From positions 25,323,198-25,387,197 of the forward strand of contig NC_066842.1 in NCBI RefSeq assembly GCF_001640805.2: DNA of 64,000 nucleotides. The letters run 5' to 3'. This document shows positions 11,701 through 23,489 of the stretch, piece after piece. Numbering within the stretch: position 1 is the first letter of the stretch; every line of letters begins with the position of its first letter. The DNA is from Lates calcarifer (lineage: Eukaryota > Chordata > Actinopteri > Centropomidae). The translations under genes were made by a program, and so were the position numbers. The notes under the pieces were generated by a model. The model was not told the DNA's origin. It ran no database searches and was given only the letters and a program-made list of their open reading frames with translations.

Positions 11701-14700
11701 AAGCTGCACAGACTCTAATGGGCTCTACACTACATTTTATCTTGTGAACCATTCAGGCACTTTGGGGGAGAATTCGCTTTAGTGCTCAAATAAAACAGAC
11801 TGATGACACAAGGCAGGAAGCAATTTTTCCTTCACAGTTCCTCTGTCTTACTGCAGCTCACCTCTGCACCAACAAGTGCAGAGCGTAGTGTTACTCTCAC
11901 CTGGACTGGGGGACAGTTTTGTCAACAAAGAGGAAGATGGCTTTCTCTGAAGGCAGCTGGATGCGTTTCCTGATGATCCACATGAACTGGGCCACTGTGA
12001 TGTCAGAGGGAACCAGGTACTTCCTCTTATCAATGTCCACTATCTGAGAGCCGGAGACTTTCTCCACTATCACCTGAAGCACACACAGCAACAGACAAAC
12101 AGGCCTTTAACACTGTATGGAGATAGTGGGTCACAGATTTCAGTACACTCAAATAAGCAGTTTCAGTTTTGCATTTTAATGTGAGCATCAGGACTGGATC
12201 AAAGCTGCAGGCTGTAAAACCAAAACAATGAGCTCAAAGATACAAAAATCCTTCATTCAGCCAGGGACCAAGGAGATCATTCATATAATACAATACACAG
12301 AGCTCCATGATTAAAATAATTCTAAATGTTTTTGTAGCTCTGCCTCGTTCTTGTTTACGATCCCCTCCTCCGCCACTGAACTCACCGCCTTATTTTCTAA
12401 CAATGCAGTGAACCTACATAATGATTTATATTGTTATTGTATAGAGTTTGCATCCTGTTCCTCTCTACAGTCTTTCCTTTAAACCTCAATGATATCATAT
12501 GGACCAGGTTCAGACCCATCACTTAGGAAACATTTTTGATATAAAAAATAAAATAAAATAGGTCCATTTCTATTTTATTATGTACATGAAATGAGCAGAT
12601 AGAGGCTTCCATTTGGATTGAACATTTTCCTTACCAGATGCCAACTGTGGTTTCTGATGGAACAAACAGTGCATTAGTGCTAGCTTACAAGCTAATGCTA
12701 GATTATAAGCTTTTATTGTTTTGGTTGAGGTGTACTGTGCTGTAACTCAATCTTGAACAGAGAGTACAGAAATCCATTATTTAGTGATAAATATGTAGAT
12801 GTATTATACACAAATATGGATGATAAACGGTCAAATTATGGAGAATACCTTCAGGTAAAATGTGGAGAGGAAAGTCCCATGAAGATTTTGGGTCCATAAA
12901 TTCTGTATTCATATTTGTAACTGTATTTCATGCTGCCAATTCAATCTTTATTTTTTCCTGTTATATTATTTGTCTCCTCGCTTTATCTCAAACTATTTTT
13001 GTTTCATTATTGTTTACAGTTACTGTTTATATTGATGAATATAGCTTTTAGCTGCTTTTTGGATTTGCTTTTCTGTAACTGTACTTCTGTAACACATCAG
13101 TTTCCCTGTGTGGGATCAGCAAAGTTTCCTGATCTCACCTCATCTTATATACAAACTTGTGATTCCTTGTTCGAACTTATGGTTAAATGCATCATCACAA
13201 AGTGGGAAAAAAATGTTTTACCTCACCTGAAGCTACCTGATGGGAAATTTCAAGAAGAATATTGGAAATATGTAGGTTACTATGTTAATTAAGAGTTATA
13301 AGTTTACACCTGACCTGATATATCCATATGATCATACAACAAATCAGGGGGAGCAAAGCTAAAGTGAGACAAACCTAAGTAACCTACACCACAGCAGTAA
13401 CTGTAGCACTTAAGGTGCTATAGCTTTACTAACATGCAGGGTGTAAAAGACTAGAGAGAGGTGATAACAGTTAAATTCCAAATAAGAAAAGTCAGGCAAT
13501 ATAACTCATATAACACCATGGGAATTTCTTGATATGTCACGTAAGACATCTTCAAACTTCCACAGATGATTTTCAGGTGACAAAACAGATAGGGAACTTT
13601 GACTTTCAGCTGTATCTAAATCCTGATCTGTCATTACCACTCACTCATCCCCTTCTTCCCTTTCCATAACTGCCATTCAGTCTCCCTGCCATTCTCTCCT
13701 TATCTCCAGGCTCTTACTCTATCTGCATCCTTAACCCCCACCCCCCTGACAGAAATGCACCCACCCCCACGCCACCCTCACTTACCGGTACTCTGTCAGG
13801 GTATTTGTTGCGTATTTTGGCTGACTCCACACATCGGTGCTCTGAGGGAGAGACAGAAAACAAACAGGAAGTCAGGGATTAAAGGGATGAGTGAGGCCTC
13901 TTGGGAGCCTCCTCTTGTACCTTACTGCCAAATACAGACAAGCCCAGTCCAATACAGAGCTTTACATATAAGACAAGGATCAGCAGAAAGTCTGGACACA
14001 CAGAGGAGTGGATGTAACTTCAGACTGAGTCAGAGTGTGATTATCTTCATTAACTTTAGTATACAGTCATTGTAGAGTAGTAATTACTGTTCAGTTTAAA
14101 TAATGAATCACACAAACAGTCTTTACTAAGTGATACTAAATATTTTAGTTATTTACTATCAAAGAGGAAGTGATGGTGTGTCTATTGAGGGCAGGACCAG
14201 ATGCAGCAGGCTGACACTGAACAGAGGCCGGGGGGGGGGGGGTGATGGGTGCTTAGATGTGTGGATCCATTTAGGTTCAACACATCACACTCTTTCATTA
14301 GCCCAGATAAGAGGCCTACTTTTAGCGACATCTCTACAGCAGCGGTTTTTAAAAGTGAGGTTATCTAAGCAGAAAATGAAGAGCTGAGCAAAAGGGTTCT
14401 TAAACAACCTGTCCCAGTTATCTGAGCCGGAAGAGAACATTACACCAAACTCAATTCAAAATTCAGCAGAATTAATCTTCCCTTTCATAGCCTGAAGATG
14501 TTCATTTTAGTGGAGTGTGTTACAAAATCTGAAACAAACACTATGGAAACATTTTTCAGTTCTGTACCCACTCACTGCTGTTGCAACCACGTCCTGCTCT
14601 CTTTATGTGTGACATGAAACTCAAAAAAGCTGATGTACTGCTGAATACAGGTAAATCTTGGTTTACTATTTTATCTCAATGATCTAAAGTAGTTTCCATC

Positions 14701-15116
14701 CAGGGATTTAATAAGGGCCTCTGCAAGGCAACATTACACTGTCCGATTCTTTAATGGATTTTAACGATGAAACGCCTCCATGCAGAAGATGGACATGTTT
14801 CAGAGCGGAGTCAGCTGACTGTCTGTCGTGTCTCAGCGATGTTAAAGGTGAACCCCGCTTTGACAGAGGTCATTTTACTGGCAGGAAGACCCCGTTAGCA
14901 TTTGTTGCTAGTCATGCAACGTTAGCCATGATGCATTTACCAGTCATCTGCTGGGACAGCATGCATTTCTGCACCTATGTGGAATGACATGGCAGAATCG
15001 ACGCGGAGATAGCAGAGCGGAAAGGAGGCTGCATGACATGACAAGAACATCCCATGTTTCATAACAATCCAAACCCCTTTACCGAGGGAATGGTCCTCTT
15101 TAAACATCCATTTCAT
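8716..15116 (-). CDS. gabarapl2: gabarapl2 (GATE-16), GABARAP-family ubiquitin-like autophagy modifier, 4 coding exons
   Basis: Atg8-family protein conjugated to phosphatidylethanolamine; it acts in late autophagosome maturation, cargo receptor binding and intra-Golgi transport. Coding exons on the minus strand: 15083-15116 ([11 protein letters not shown]), 13786-13841 ([18 protein letters not shown]), 11901-12073 ([20 protein letters not shown] onward) and 8716-8830 ([20 protein letters not shown] onward). All junctions are GT-AG and phases agree, giving 125 residues. The protein is nearly identical to human GABARAPL2; the short N-terminal helices and the ubiquitin fold are complete. The ATG4 cleavage glycine is G116, but the last residue of the usual 117 is replaced by a nine-residue tail. 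A palindromic CRE lies about 170 bp upstream. Introns: 8831-11900 (holds an antisense L2 tail and a perfect hairpin), 12074-13785 and 13842-15082 (nothing notable beyond short homopolymers). Confidence 0.97.
8950..9713 (+). mobile_element. L2-like LINE, 3' end with tail, inside gabarapl2 intron 3 (antisense to the gene)
   Basis: Starts in the reverse transcriptase (CYADDT-type core followed by a degraded LKAW region) and continues through decayed 3' coding sequence. It ends in the non-coding tail typical of fish L2: TTAGAGCTGGCTCAGGTGAG, then GTAAAGTGCCATGAGATGAT and an ACAAATAAAACTGAA terminus. Several stops and indels make it inactive. It is inserted on the strand opposite to gabarapl2. Confidence 0.8.
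10324..10381. repeat. Perfect inverted repeat, 16-bp arms with 26-base loop
   Basis: Bases 10324-10339 are the exact reverse complement of 10366-10381. The loop contains a second partial copy of the CCTCAGATAGTAT arm sequence, so the structure looks like a small tandem-plus-inverted duplication. It lies in gabarapl2 intron 3. Confidence 0.8.
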
Positions 15117-15282
15117 CTTTGCTGGGTCCCCGCACTGAGGCGTGATGGTAGAGGCGAAAAGTGGGATGTGAATCTGAGGATAATGTCGCAGAATGTCCAA
15201 AAATCCAGACAAAAGCGATCAAAACAAAACGTCAACAATATCTCTGTGCCCGAAGCCTCCAACTGTCCGTCTAGCTGGGAGG

Positions 15283-15290
15283 TGACGTCA
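15283..15290. promoter_or_regulatory. CRE palindrome TGACGTCA upstream of gabarapl2
   Basis: A perfect CREB/ATF site, 167 bp upstream of the gabarapl2 ATG on the gene's own upstream side. Position suits a promoter-proximal element; binding is inferred from the motif only. Confidence 0.5.
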
Positions 15291-15629
15291 CTGTATTACA
15301 GAGGTGTGGTGGTGGTGATGCTGCCTTCAAGTGCTGCCGGAAATAATCTGTCCATCCTTGATGTGAGCCCTCATAGTCACTGGAGACTTGTACGTCCAGG
15401 GTATTGCCAGGAAATGGAATTTGTTTCGGAGGCAGAATGAAACACTTTAAAAAATAACACAACAATCCGGCGCCTCATGTTCACTATGTTATTATAACAC
15501 CGTGTAATGGATGTAAAAAGTCATTTCATCTCATTACATTTTATATTCATCTAATATAGCTAACCAAAAGCAAATATACAGGGAAATGATCATTGATTTT
15601 ACGAAGATGTCATCCAACCCACCATCTCG

Positions 15630-16412
15630 GACCCTCATCAAGAGAACTGGCATTTAATTTGTTGAACAATATGAATACCTTCGAAAGGTCATTAACCACA
15701 AAATGAAGTGTGATGCTAATTCTGAAGTGGACTGTAGGAAGGGTCAGCAAAATTTGTACTTCCTGGGGAAGGTAAGTGTTTTTAATGTAGATAGTAAACT
15801 GTTGTTCTTGTTCTACAAATCTTTTATCCAATCTGTTTCTCACACTCTCGATTAGTGCTTGGTACAGTAACTTGAACATCAAGGGAAAAATCACCTGAGC
15901 ATCTTGCTTAATTGTCTCGAGATGAGGAAAGACATCTCTGATACTGCTTTACTCTGCTCATTTTGTTTTGCCATTCTATAATCCTCTCCCAGCCATCTCA
16001 CTGATGGTGTGTCAGATTAGATAGAGGTCCACCACTGTTTCGATGTTTACATGGTTCCCCTGGGGGATATAAACTACAAACATAAGTCTTTTTTATGCAG
16101 GTGACACCCTGTTGTATGTTGACATAAAACCTAACAGCAACTTTGTCACTGTGAACATTCAAATCCCTTCTTAAAGCATATTTCCTCTGACAGACATTTC
16201 ATGCTTACAGTTTCCAGCCTGCCATTAGCCACTAACTGCATCTTTTCCACTGATTTTATACAGTATTTATTTTTTTCTTTTTGTTTGTGTAGTAATTTAT
16301 TTGACCATTTTTCTTTATATGTGTATATAACTAAAATTGGAACTGTATGTTTTTATATGAAGCACTTTGTAACTCTTGGGAAACACCTGGACAAATAAAG
16401 TTAGTATTATGA
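15630..16412 (+). mobile_element. LINE relic (Rex/L2-like), reverse transcriptase C-terminal part and 3' end
   Basis: The plus strand reads VEQYEYLRKVINHKMKCDAN and then QQNLYFLGKVSVFNVDSKLL, the same ORF2 region as the minus-strand copy at 3838-4545. Many stops follow, then a GACACCCTGTTGTATGTTGA-type second RT piece. It ends near ACAAATAAAGTTAGTATTATG, followed by an AGT microsatellite. It lies in the intergenic region between gabarapl2 and tmem231. Two LINE pieces may be joined here, as the RT order looks rearranged. Confidence 0.7.
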
Positions 16413-16424
16413 TTAGTAGCAGTG

Positions 16425-16457
16425 GTGGTAGTAGTAGTAGTAGCAGTAATAGTAGTA
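16425..16457. repeat. (AGT)n microsatellite
   Basis: Imperfect AGT/GTA trinucleotide run directly after the LINE 3' end; it probably grew from the element's tail. Confidence 0.8.
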
Positions 16458-16744
16458 CAGTGAGATATAGTCAGACTCATTGGGTATGCTATCTTTGCCC
16501 CTGTCAGTCATGTAAACATGAGTCACTAAAATGAACTGAAACTCAGCTGTGCTGCTTCATGGTACTTTTCATCAGTGAATGTGCACCTATATCACTCCTA
16601 CACAAACTTCTACTTAGTTGGCATTCATGCTGGTCTGTTGGTGTTACCTACAACTTCCTATGAAGCCCATTCCCACCATGCCCCTGTTTGTGTCTGTCCT
16701 GAATTACCATTACATTCTGGTAATACTTGAGGGGAACAAACTTG

Positions 16745-16868
16745 GGCTAATTCTTATCTGGCTTTGCCTAAGCAAAACCAGAGTGTTTACATGAAAGCCA
16801 CTCAGTTTCTGGTTGTTGTTTTGTGCCTCACCTACAACCCATTTCTTTTGGTTGTTTATAAGAGCTGA
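16745..16868 (+). pseudogene. Decayed duplicate of tmem231 coding exon 1
   Basis: About 120 bases match tmem231 exon 1 (18185-18306) in the same orientation, 1.4 kb upstream of it. The identity is clear at DNA level, for example an exact 20-base run TTTTGTGCCTCACCTACA(A/T)C. In the matching frame it reads SVYMKATQFLVVVLCLTY against [18 protein letters not shown] in the gene, keeping the membrane segment. It has lost the ATG region, carries an in-frame stop (TGA) at the position of the exon end, and the GT donor is no longer in consensus. The region around it shows no other tmem231 exon, so this is a single-exon duplication rather than a gene copy. Confidence 0.8.
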
Positions 16869-17855
16869 GGTGTGGTTAGCTGGCCAGGTGCAACTAAAAT
16901 AAATCAAATAGGCCAGCACTCATACGCCACAAATCCCTAAGAGTGTCATGGTTACACACCTTGTCTTCTTAAAGGGTGGATATATTCAGATAGGTACCAG
17001 TCCCAATCTGGGAAGTCCTGGATCCTGGATCCTGTTCTTGTGTTATAGTATTAAAACCACTTCCAAGGTGATGTGATAATGAGGGCAATTAATCTGTACT
17101 GACTGAAACAAAAGATAAACATTAACAGTGGCAAGAAAAAGTGAACCCTGTGGAAAACCTGCATATTTGTCTTAAACTATGGTCAGATCTTAGTTACAGT
17201 TATGAACAAACATAATGTATTTGTAATCTATTTTAACTAATAAGACACATTTCATTGTATTGTTTTTGTACATATTGAAAGTCATTTTTGAATTTGTCAT
17301 CCATGACATTTCGGCAATATTGATATTTGAACTGAGTTGAACTGCAGAATAACAACTAAAGGCTCATAGGAGCTGGTTAACATCTCTGTTCATGGGTCTA
17401 CCATACACAAATCATGGTGCATTATATATGTAGTATGGATTTGCTGCATCTCAAAGAGAAGCCAGAGACGCAAGGCAGATACAAAGAATAACTACCACAT
17501 AGAATGTTTTGTGTTTCTTTCAGTCTGGGGGTCTTGCTCCAATGTAAGGTGGAGGGCCCAGATTTTTTGTGCTATGCCAATGCTCACACTTGGTCAAATG
17601 AACGACTGAAGTGTCAACAAACTGAGGACAAAATGGCTGCAAAACCATCGTGGTTGTCAGTTACATTAAAATAAAAAATCGACATAATACAATGGATTCA
17701 GCTAATACACAGGTTGTAGTTGGTTTAAACTGATAACAAATCCAAAATGTGTGACTAAAAGAACAGCAGGGGGGTGACCGTGCCTGAAAGGTCCCACGAG
17801 AGAGTTCTTCCACCTGACCCGACGAAGCATGAATGCAGCATGACCGCCTCCACCG

Positions 17856-17869
17856 GCTGCCATGGTAAC
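17856..17869. promoter_or_regulatory. RFX-type X-box in the tmem231 promoter
   Basis: The 14-mer GCTGCCATGGTAAC fits the ciliary X-box layout: two inverted half-sites with a 2-base spacer. The right half GGTAAC is perfect; the left half GCTGCC has one mismatch to GTNRCC. It lies about 300 bp upstream of the tmem231 ATG. RFX factors are known to drive many ciliary genes, and TMEM231 is a transition-zone gene, so the context supports it. A YY1-like AAGATGGCG follows about 25 bases further on. Confidence 0.6.
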
Positions 17870-18169
17870 AGCGAGACGCTAAAGATGGCGCGATGCATGG
17901 TACTCAGCTAAGAAGCTAACGTAAATAGCATGTTTGTATGCGACGTTTATCGAAAAACACACTGTCCACAGTGATTTCAGCTGATAGATGGATATCACTT
18001 AACGAGGAATAATCTATGTTCACTTATCATTTTGTTGTCTGTGAGCGTTTACTCAGGTTAGTCCTCCGGGTGCAGTTCCTCAATTAGCATATATGCTAGC
18101 TTGAACATAGCTAGCCGGTTGACTTGATACACAGTTCCAACTGAGCGAGCGCTGCTTATATCATTAACC

Positions 18170-20198
18170 ATGGCTTTCTATGAAGCGTATTCTCACCCGG
18201 CTTTGATTCGGTACAAGACGAGTGTTTGCACGAAAGCCACTCTCTTTCTTATCGTGGTTTTGTGCCTCACCTACATCGCACCTCTGCTGGTTGCCTACAG
18301 GAGCCAAGGTACAGCACTGAACCATAACCGCTGCTTCTGTTACTGTTGTTGAACGATATCCGGTTAGGTGTATATACGCTTGCTTGCTGTTTAATGCCGT
18401 GTTACTTTAGGTTTCTGGATAAAAAGAAGCACCTATGAGGAACAGCCGGTGGTGAGGTTCCAGTACCAGGCTCTGCTGGTGGCAGCGACCAGTTCTCTGG
18501 GAGACTACGTCGCTTGGAGCACCTACCCCAATCTGAACAACATGCTTGGGACTAACCTCCGGATCCCTGCTGTCTCTGTAAGTCTGCAGTTCAGTCAAAT
18601 GTGCAGCAGTGTGCCCTGTATATATTCAGGGCAATAAACACGTAGGATATTGCTGTGTTAACACAGAGGCAGATGTAGAGATGACTTGTCATTTTGGTGA
18701 ATTGTAAAACAGATCTGAGAAACTAGCTACCAGACTAGCAAACTACAATTCAGTATATTTTTTTCTGTGTGGGGGAACTCATATTGCAGGTGAGAGAAGA
18801 GGACCAAAACCAGGATGGCAAGTTGGACCTCCTGATTCTTCAGCTGCAACTACCTTTAAAACCTGAGGAGCAGGTGTACAGTGTCCAGCTGCTGCTCACC
18901 TTCAGCTACCAGCTGTTTGTATGTATACTACTGCAGTACCTAGTCTGTCTATCTGTTCACAGTATACAATGTACATGAGACTTAGATGTATCATGTGTCT
19001 GTACCACCTTCCACCTGATGCTAGGAGGTAATAGCAATAATATCTTATTCTGTCTTTGTGTTTTCTCAGCGGATGTCCACAGTGGTGATGCAGAGCCTGG
19101 CCTACGTGCAGCACTCCTCTCCTGTCCCTGGAGCTAAGCTGTTCATCAGCGGAGACCTCAGGCTGCAGCAAAGGATGCCCCTGCCTCACCGGGGACTGTA
19201 CAACATTTACAATGTGAGAGGATACACACTCATAATCTTTCTGTCCACCCGTCCTCTCTCTCTTGTTTTCTCCTTTTCCTGTTTGAACCAGAGCAAACTT
19301 CACCACCGACAAATGATCTGGAAAAGTATTTTACTGACATACACTCAGATTCTACAGGTCACATGACAGAGCACTCATCAGGAAGGTGAAACTGGGGTGA
19401 AGGTGGATGCAAGCGGAACAGAAAATTACTGAAAATTTATGAATGGGAGAAACTGCGATAGTGAGCCAGCAACTCAGGCAGTGATAGGAGGGATGAGATT
19501 GGATGAGATTGGTTCCTCTATTCTCTCCTGTATCCACTCATATACACATACCTGCCTTGAAAACCTGTGGTCTGCTTCATGTACTTAAAGTGAATACCAC
19601 CTGGGTGTAACTCACACTTTAACATCTTCATATTTCATCACAGTATACTACCATATGTACGTCTCAGCGTGTAGTGCTGTGAGGAGTGTGGCACAAACAA
19701 CAGACCACCGTTTGTTAAAGCAAAGTTTTGTTGTGTTTGTCTTTTTTCTTTATTGAATCCAAGGTGTCAGTGATTGATGGCTCCAGCCCTTTTGCGAGTG
19801 CATATGACCTTGACAACATAATTAAGAGATACCAGGATAGAAACTGTAAGTTGACAAAGGCTCTCATTTTGTTTGTTTGCTTTTATTACTGCTGAAAATA
19901 CTGTGATTAAAACCAGAATCAGCACAAGCTGAATCTCCACCACTGAAGGAGATTTGAGCTTATCCCATTGTAGTATCCATGCATTTTGTAAAATGTGTAT
20001 ATTTTAAAATGAGACACCTCACATCTCACTTTTCTCCTTCTGTTTGTCCTATTTGTTTTTTCTACCACAGTGACCACAGTACTGTCCTGTCCCATGCCAG
20101 TCTGGACCGTGGGACGAGCTGCTGGTTCTCCCTTCGAGCTGAATGCTGAGATACGTTACCCTGTGGAGGTCATTAGATATCCTTTAATAAATATAGGA

Positions 20199-20243
<45 letters not shown>

Positions 20244-22029
20244 TGCACGCGTGTGTGTGTGTGTGTGTTTTTATAACACACTATATCATAGCTGTATGCA
20301 GATATATGGAAAATTTTAAGTGTGTGTCAACAATTATATCACTGTCCACTCTTCTCCAACTGTGCTTTACTATATTGTCATGTCATTATCTGTTTATATA
20401 CCAGTCTCCTCCCATTATGTTTTCATTTACATACATAAAGTCATTTAGATTAACCTGATGATATTTTCCAGGGGACTATATAATATGTTCTTTTTACCTT
20501 TCTTATGATCTCCACTTATGAAACACGTGTGGGTTTTCAGCATTGTATTATATGAAACTTTAACTGTGCCCACTTACACTAAAAACAGATTCAGATATCT
20601 TAGAATGATAATTGTTGGCATCTGAAGTGTGCAGCGCTGTCATTAGGTATGTACACTCTGTCAGCATGAACAAAATAACGCTAAAAGCCTGTTGACTCCT
20701 CGCTTAATGAAATGTGTGAGCTGATCACATCTGTTTATGCACTACATTATCCTTAATTCAAGCAAATACAAAAGTAAATTACTCAATACTAGACAAACAA
20801 GTCAGCAGCAGTCATGGGCAAGTGCTCATGCAGTTGTGAGCTGCGGCTTAGAGTGCTTCATCTTCACAAGACATTTACTGCAGGATATTTGTTATTCAGA
20901 AAAGACGCTGACCTAACTCAACACTGTAAATCAATAACAGCACATGAACTTCAAACTTACACCACAGTTGATTATAGAAAAGGTGTTTCTTTTTATTAAT
21001 GAGATGCAAACATTTTCAACATTTAGATTATTTTTTTTCCCCAGGTATTGTTTATATCTTTTAGTTGACAAAAGTCCCAATGAAAACTGCTCTCTGTGAG
21101 GATCAACCAGCATAACCAGGACTTTAATATTGTTCAATTCTTTTAGCTCCAAATATTGAATTCCTCCATGGCTATGGGCTGGATATTTGGAGAGTTTGGT
21201 GAATAACAAGGCCAAGTATGTGTACATATTTGAGTTTGGTTTTCTTTGTTCTGTCAGTTTACTTACATACAGTTGTTCCAAGAACAGTTTTCAGACAGAA
21301 AGACATACAGGTAAAAACAAGAACAGCAGAGCTGAAAGAAGTTAGGAAACAGAAATATTTAACATAGATTCTGATATAAATGTAGTCAAGGGTGCAGAGT
21401 GAAAACAGATCAAATACTGAATTTAGGTTATAGGTTACTTTATATACATGAATTAGATAGTCATTTACAGTATATGCATGTATAGACGTATATACACAAT
21501 ATATACAGCATGCTCAGATTTATTTTCAGCTGTGTAAACGGGGTTAATGATTACAGGTCCTGAGGCAGGTCCTGGGAGATCGTGGATCCCTGAGACCTGA
21601 GGGTTTTTACAGCTGGCACAGAGCTGCTGTGTATGGTCAGGGGGAAGTGCTCATCTCATGTTGTTCAACCTCCCATCAGGAGTCTAAGAGATGGTGTTGC
21701 CAAACTGACTTTAAGCCACATCTGTCGTGTTCCTCATTATCCTCAATGTCTCTTAGTTTTTCATTAAAACCCATTGAACTAAATCCAGACACAGTTCTAC
21801 AAAGTAAAGGTTTGACCTGTACTATGAGGTTTTCCACATCAATTCTACCTTAACCGTTTCCTCCACCTATCGTCCTGGCTTCTGGGAAACCATCAAATTT
21901 GCCTGGATCCAGTACGTCAGCATCCTCCTCATCTTCCTCTGGGTCTTTGAACGTATCAAGAGATTTGTTTTCCAGAACCAGGTTCTGACCACTGTACCTA
22001 TACCAGCAGGAAAACCTCACCAGTCATGA
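18170..22029 (+). CDS. tmem231: tmem231, ciliary transition-zone membrane protein, 7 coding exons
   Basis: TMEM231 is part of the MKS/B9 (tectonic-like) complex at the ciliary transition zone, which limits membrane-protein entry into cilia; human mutations cause Joubert and Meckel syndromes. Coding exons: 18170-18308, 18411-18577, 18790-18918, 19070-19213, 19764-19845, 20071-20176 and 21867-22029, together 309 residues (human about 316). Recognised along its length: [14 protein letters not shown] start, membrane segment about 23-42, the [12 protein letters not shown] region, [20 protein letters not shown], the NVS sequon at N193, IRYPVEVI, and a C-terminal membrane segment about 267-283 followed by [13 protein letters not shown]. 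Both ends should be cytosolic with a large lumenal domain. Introns 1-5 are GT-AG; the sixth (20177-21866) is AT-AC of U12 type. The start codon context is ACCATGG. Head-to-head with gabarapl2. Confidence 0.96.
20177..21866 (+). other. U12-type AT-AC intron of tmem231 (between coding exons 6 and 7)
   Basis: The exon-6 frame requires ...GTC ATT AG at 20176, and the intron then begins ATATCCTTT, an exact match to the AT-AC minor-spliceosome 5' site. The intron ends CCTCCAC at 21866, preceded by the branch-site match TACCTTAAC (21846-21854), about 13 bases before the splice. Joining AG to C TAT CGT gives S-Y-R-P-G-F-W, the sequence expected for TMEM231. No GT-AG alternative restores this reading. 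A GT microsatellite begins 24 bases inside the intron. Confidence 0.9.
20201..20268. repeat. (GT)n microsatellite inside the U12 intron
   Basis: GT run interrupted by a GCGCGTGCACGC segment. It supplies many cryptic GT dinucleotides just after the real AT donor. Confidence 0.9.
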
Positions 22030-22055
22030 TTCAGTGGAAGTGCTTGGATCTTAAG
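22030..22055 (+). other. tmem231 3' UTR start, probable donor of a 3' UTR intron
   Basis: After the TGA the exon can run to 22055, where TTAAG is followed by GTAAAC. The stop lies only 26 bases before this junction, which is inside the usual tolerance for escaping nonsense-mediated decay. Inferred, not proven. Confidence 0.4.
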
Positions 22056-22269
22056 GTAAACAACAACCACCAGGCTGACAATATCACACTTTTCCCAGTG
22101 ACTCACCAACACTTGTTCTCTAACTGATACTGTAACACACTCACCAGTAGCATACACAAAGTGAACAGCTCGATACCACATCTGTTCATGGTTCAGTTAA
22201 ATCTGCTGCCACAAGAAGCAAGGGTTCAGCTAAATGAACCATTTTAACCAATCGCTCCCCAAACGTTTA

Positions 22270-23100
22270 CTTTACATTGGCAAAACTAACTACATCATTA
22301 GAAAATGTATTTCTGATGTGTTCAGGACCAATTGCAATAACTTCAGTTTTATCTGAGTTATCCAAGTTTTAATGTCCCTAAGACAAGCCTGGAGTTTGGC
22401 TAGCTGATTGGTTTCGTTAGGCTTCATTGACAGATAAAGTTGTGTATCATCTCCATAACAATGGAAATTTATGGGGTGATTCCTGATAATGTTGCCCAAG
22501 GGAAGCATATACAAGGTGAAGAGAATTGGTCCAAGTACTGACTCTTGTGGAACTCCATGTCTAACTTTTGTTCGATATTGGTCTGTACTTGGCTAATATG
22601 TCTGGATCAAGAGTGGGCTTTTTTAGAAGAGGTTTGATAACAGCTACTGTTTCCAAGGACCGACTGAACATATCTAATACAGAACTGCAAATTAAGGGCA
22701 GAGCTTCCTTAAGCAGCGTAGTTGGGATGGGGTCTAAGAGACATGTTGAAGATTTAGATGCTGTAATAGTTGATGAGAGCTGGGGGAGGTCAATGGGAGC
22801 AAAAAAGTCAAGGTTAGGTTTTGCAGCTGAGTCTATGGATTCTGTGTTTTGACTTGTGCTGGTTGAGGGCAAGATGTGATTAATTTTATCTCTAATGATA
22901 GAAATTTTATCATTAAAGAAGTTCATAATATCATTGCTGCTGAGGGTTGTATGGATGTGTGGATCTATAGAGCTGTAACTCTCTGTCAGCCTGGCTACAG
23001 TGCTGAAAAGAAACCCATTCTTATCATCTTCTATTAGTGATGAGTAATGGGCGCCCCTTAAATTACAGTAAAACTGAAACAGTGTCAGTTTGATGCAGTC
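22270..23100 (-). mobile_element. L2-like LINE fragment in the presumed tmem231 3' UTR intron
   Basis: On the minus strand two blocks are readable. One (22926-22561) has the ORF2 words LLDPIPTTLLKEALP and [20 protein letters not shown] ending in YRPIS. The other (22514-22290) has the catalytic region [20 protein letters not shown] and a downstream SEIHFL part. The segment between the two blocks of an intact L2 reverse transcriptase is missing, so it is internally deleted as well as truncated. Confidence 0.85.
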
Positions 23101-23489
23101 ATATGATATTATTTATGTCTATTGCCACTATACAAGATAAAAAAGACACCACCACACCATCTGCCTCTGGCTTAGGTGCTGTGTGTTCAGATAATGTAAT
23201 TTCCTGGAAAAGCCTCTTTCTGTTTATTGAACTGCTGTCATGCCTCACTCTGATAAGCATAGCTGTTTTTTTTTTTTTTTTGTTACATGGAGACCTACCA
23301 CTTTGAACATATAGGGTCAAAGTAGGGCCCAAATGTAGAGCCTAGTAGTTACTTGCACTTAAAGATCTGTCTTTTTGGTATTTCCTCATGATTTAATAAT
23401 AAGAACTTGCTTTATTCCTTTAATAATTTGCATATATTTTTAAACAAACATGCTGAAATTCATTCATGTTTTCACTTCTTCTTGGACAG

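Noticed and set aside
20070..20458. Plus-strand frames with Val/Cys repeats after tmem231 exon 6
   Set aside because: Exon 6 read through the AT-AC splice site into the GT repeat; the splice at 20176 explains the coding part.
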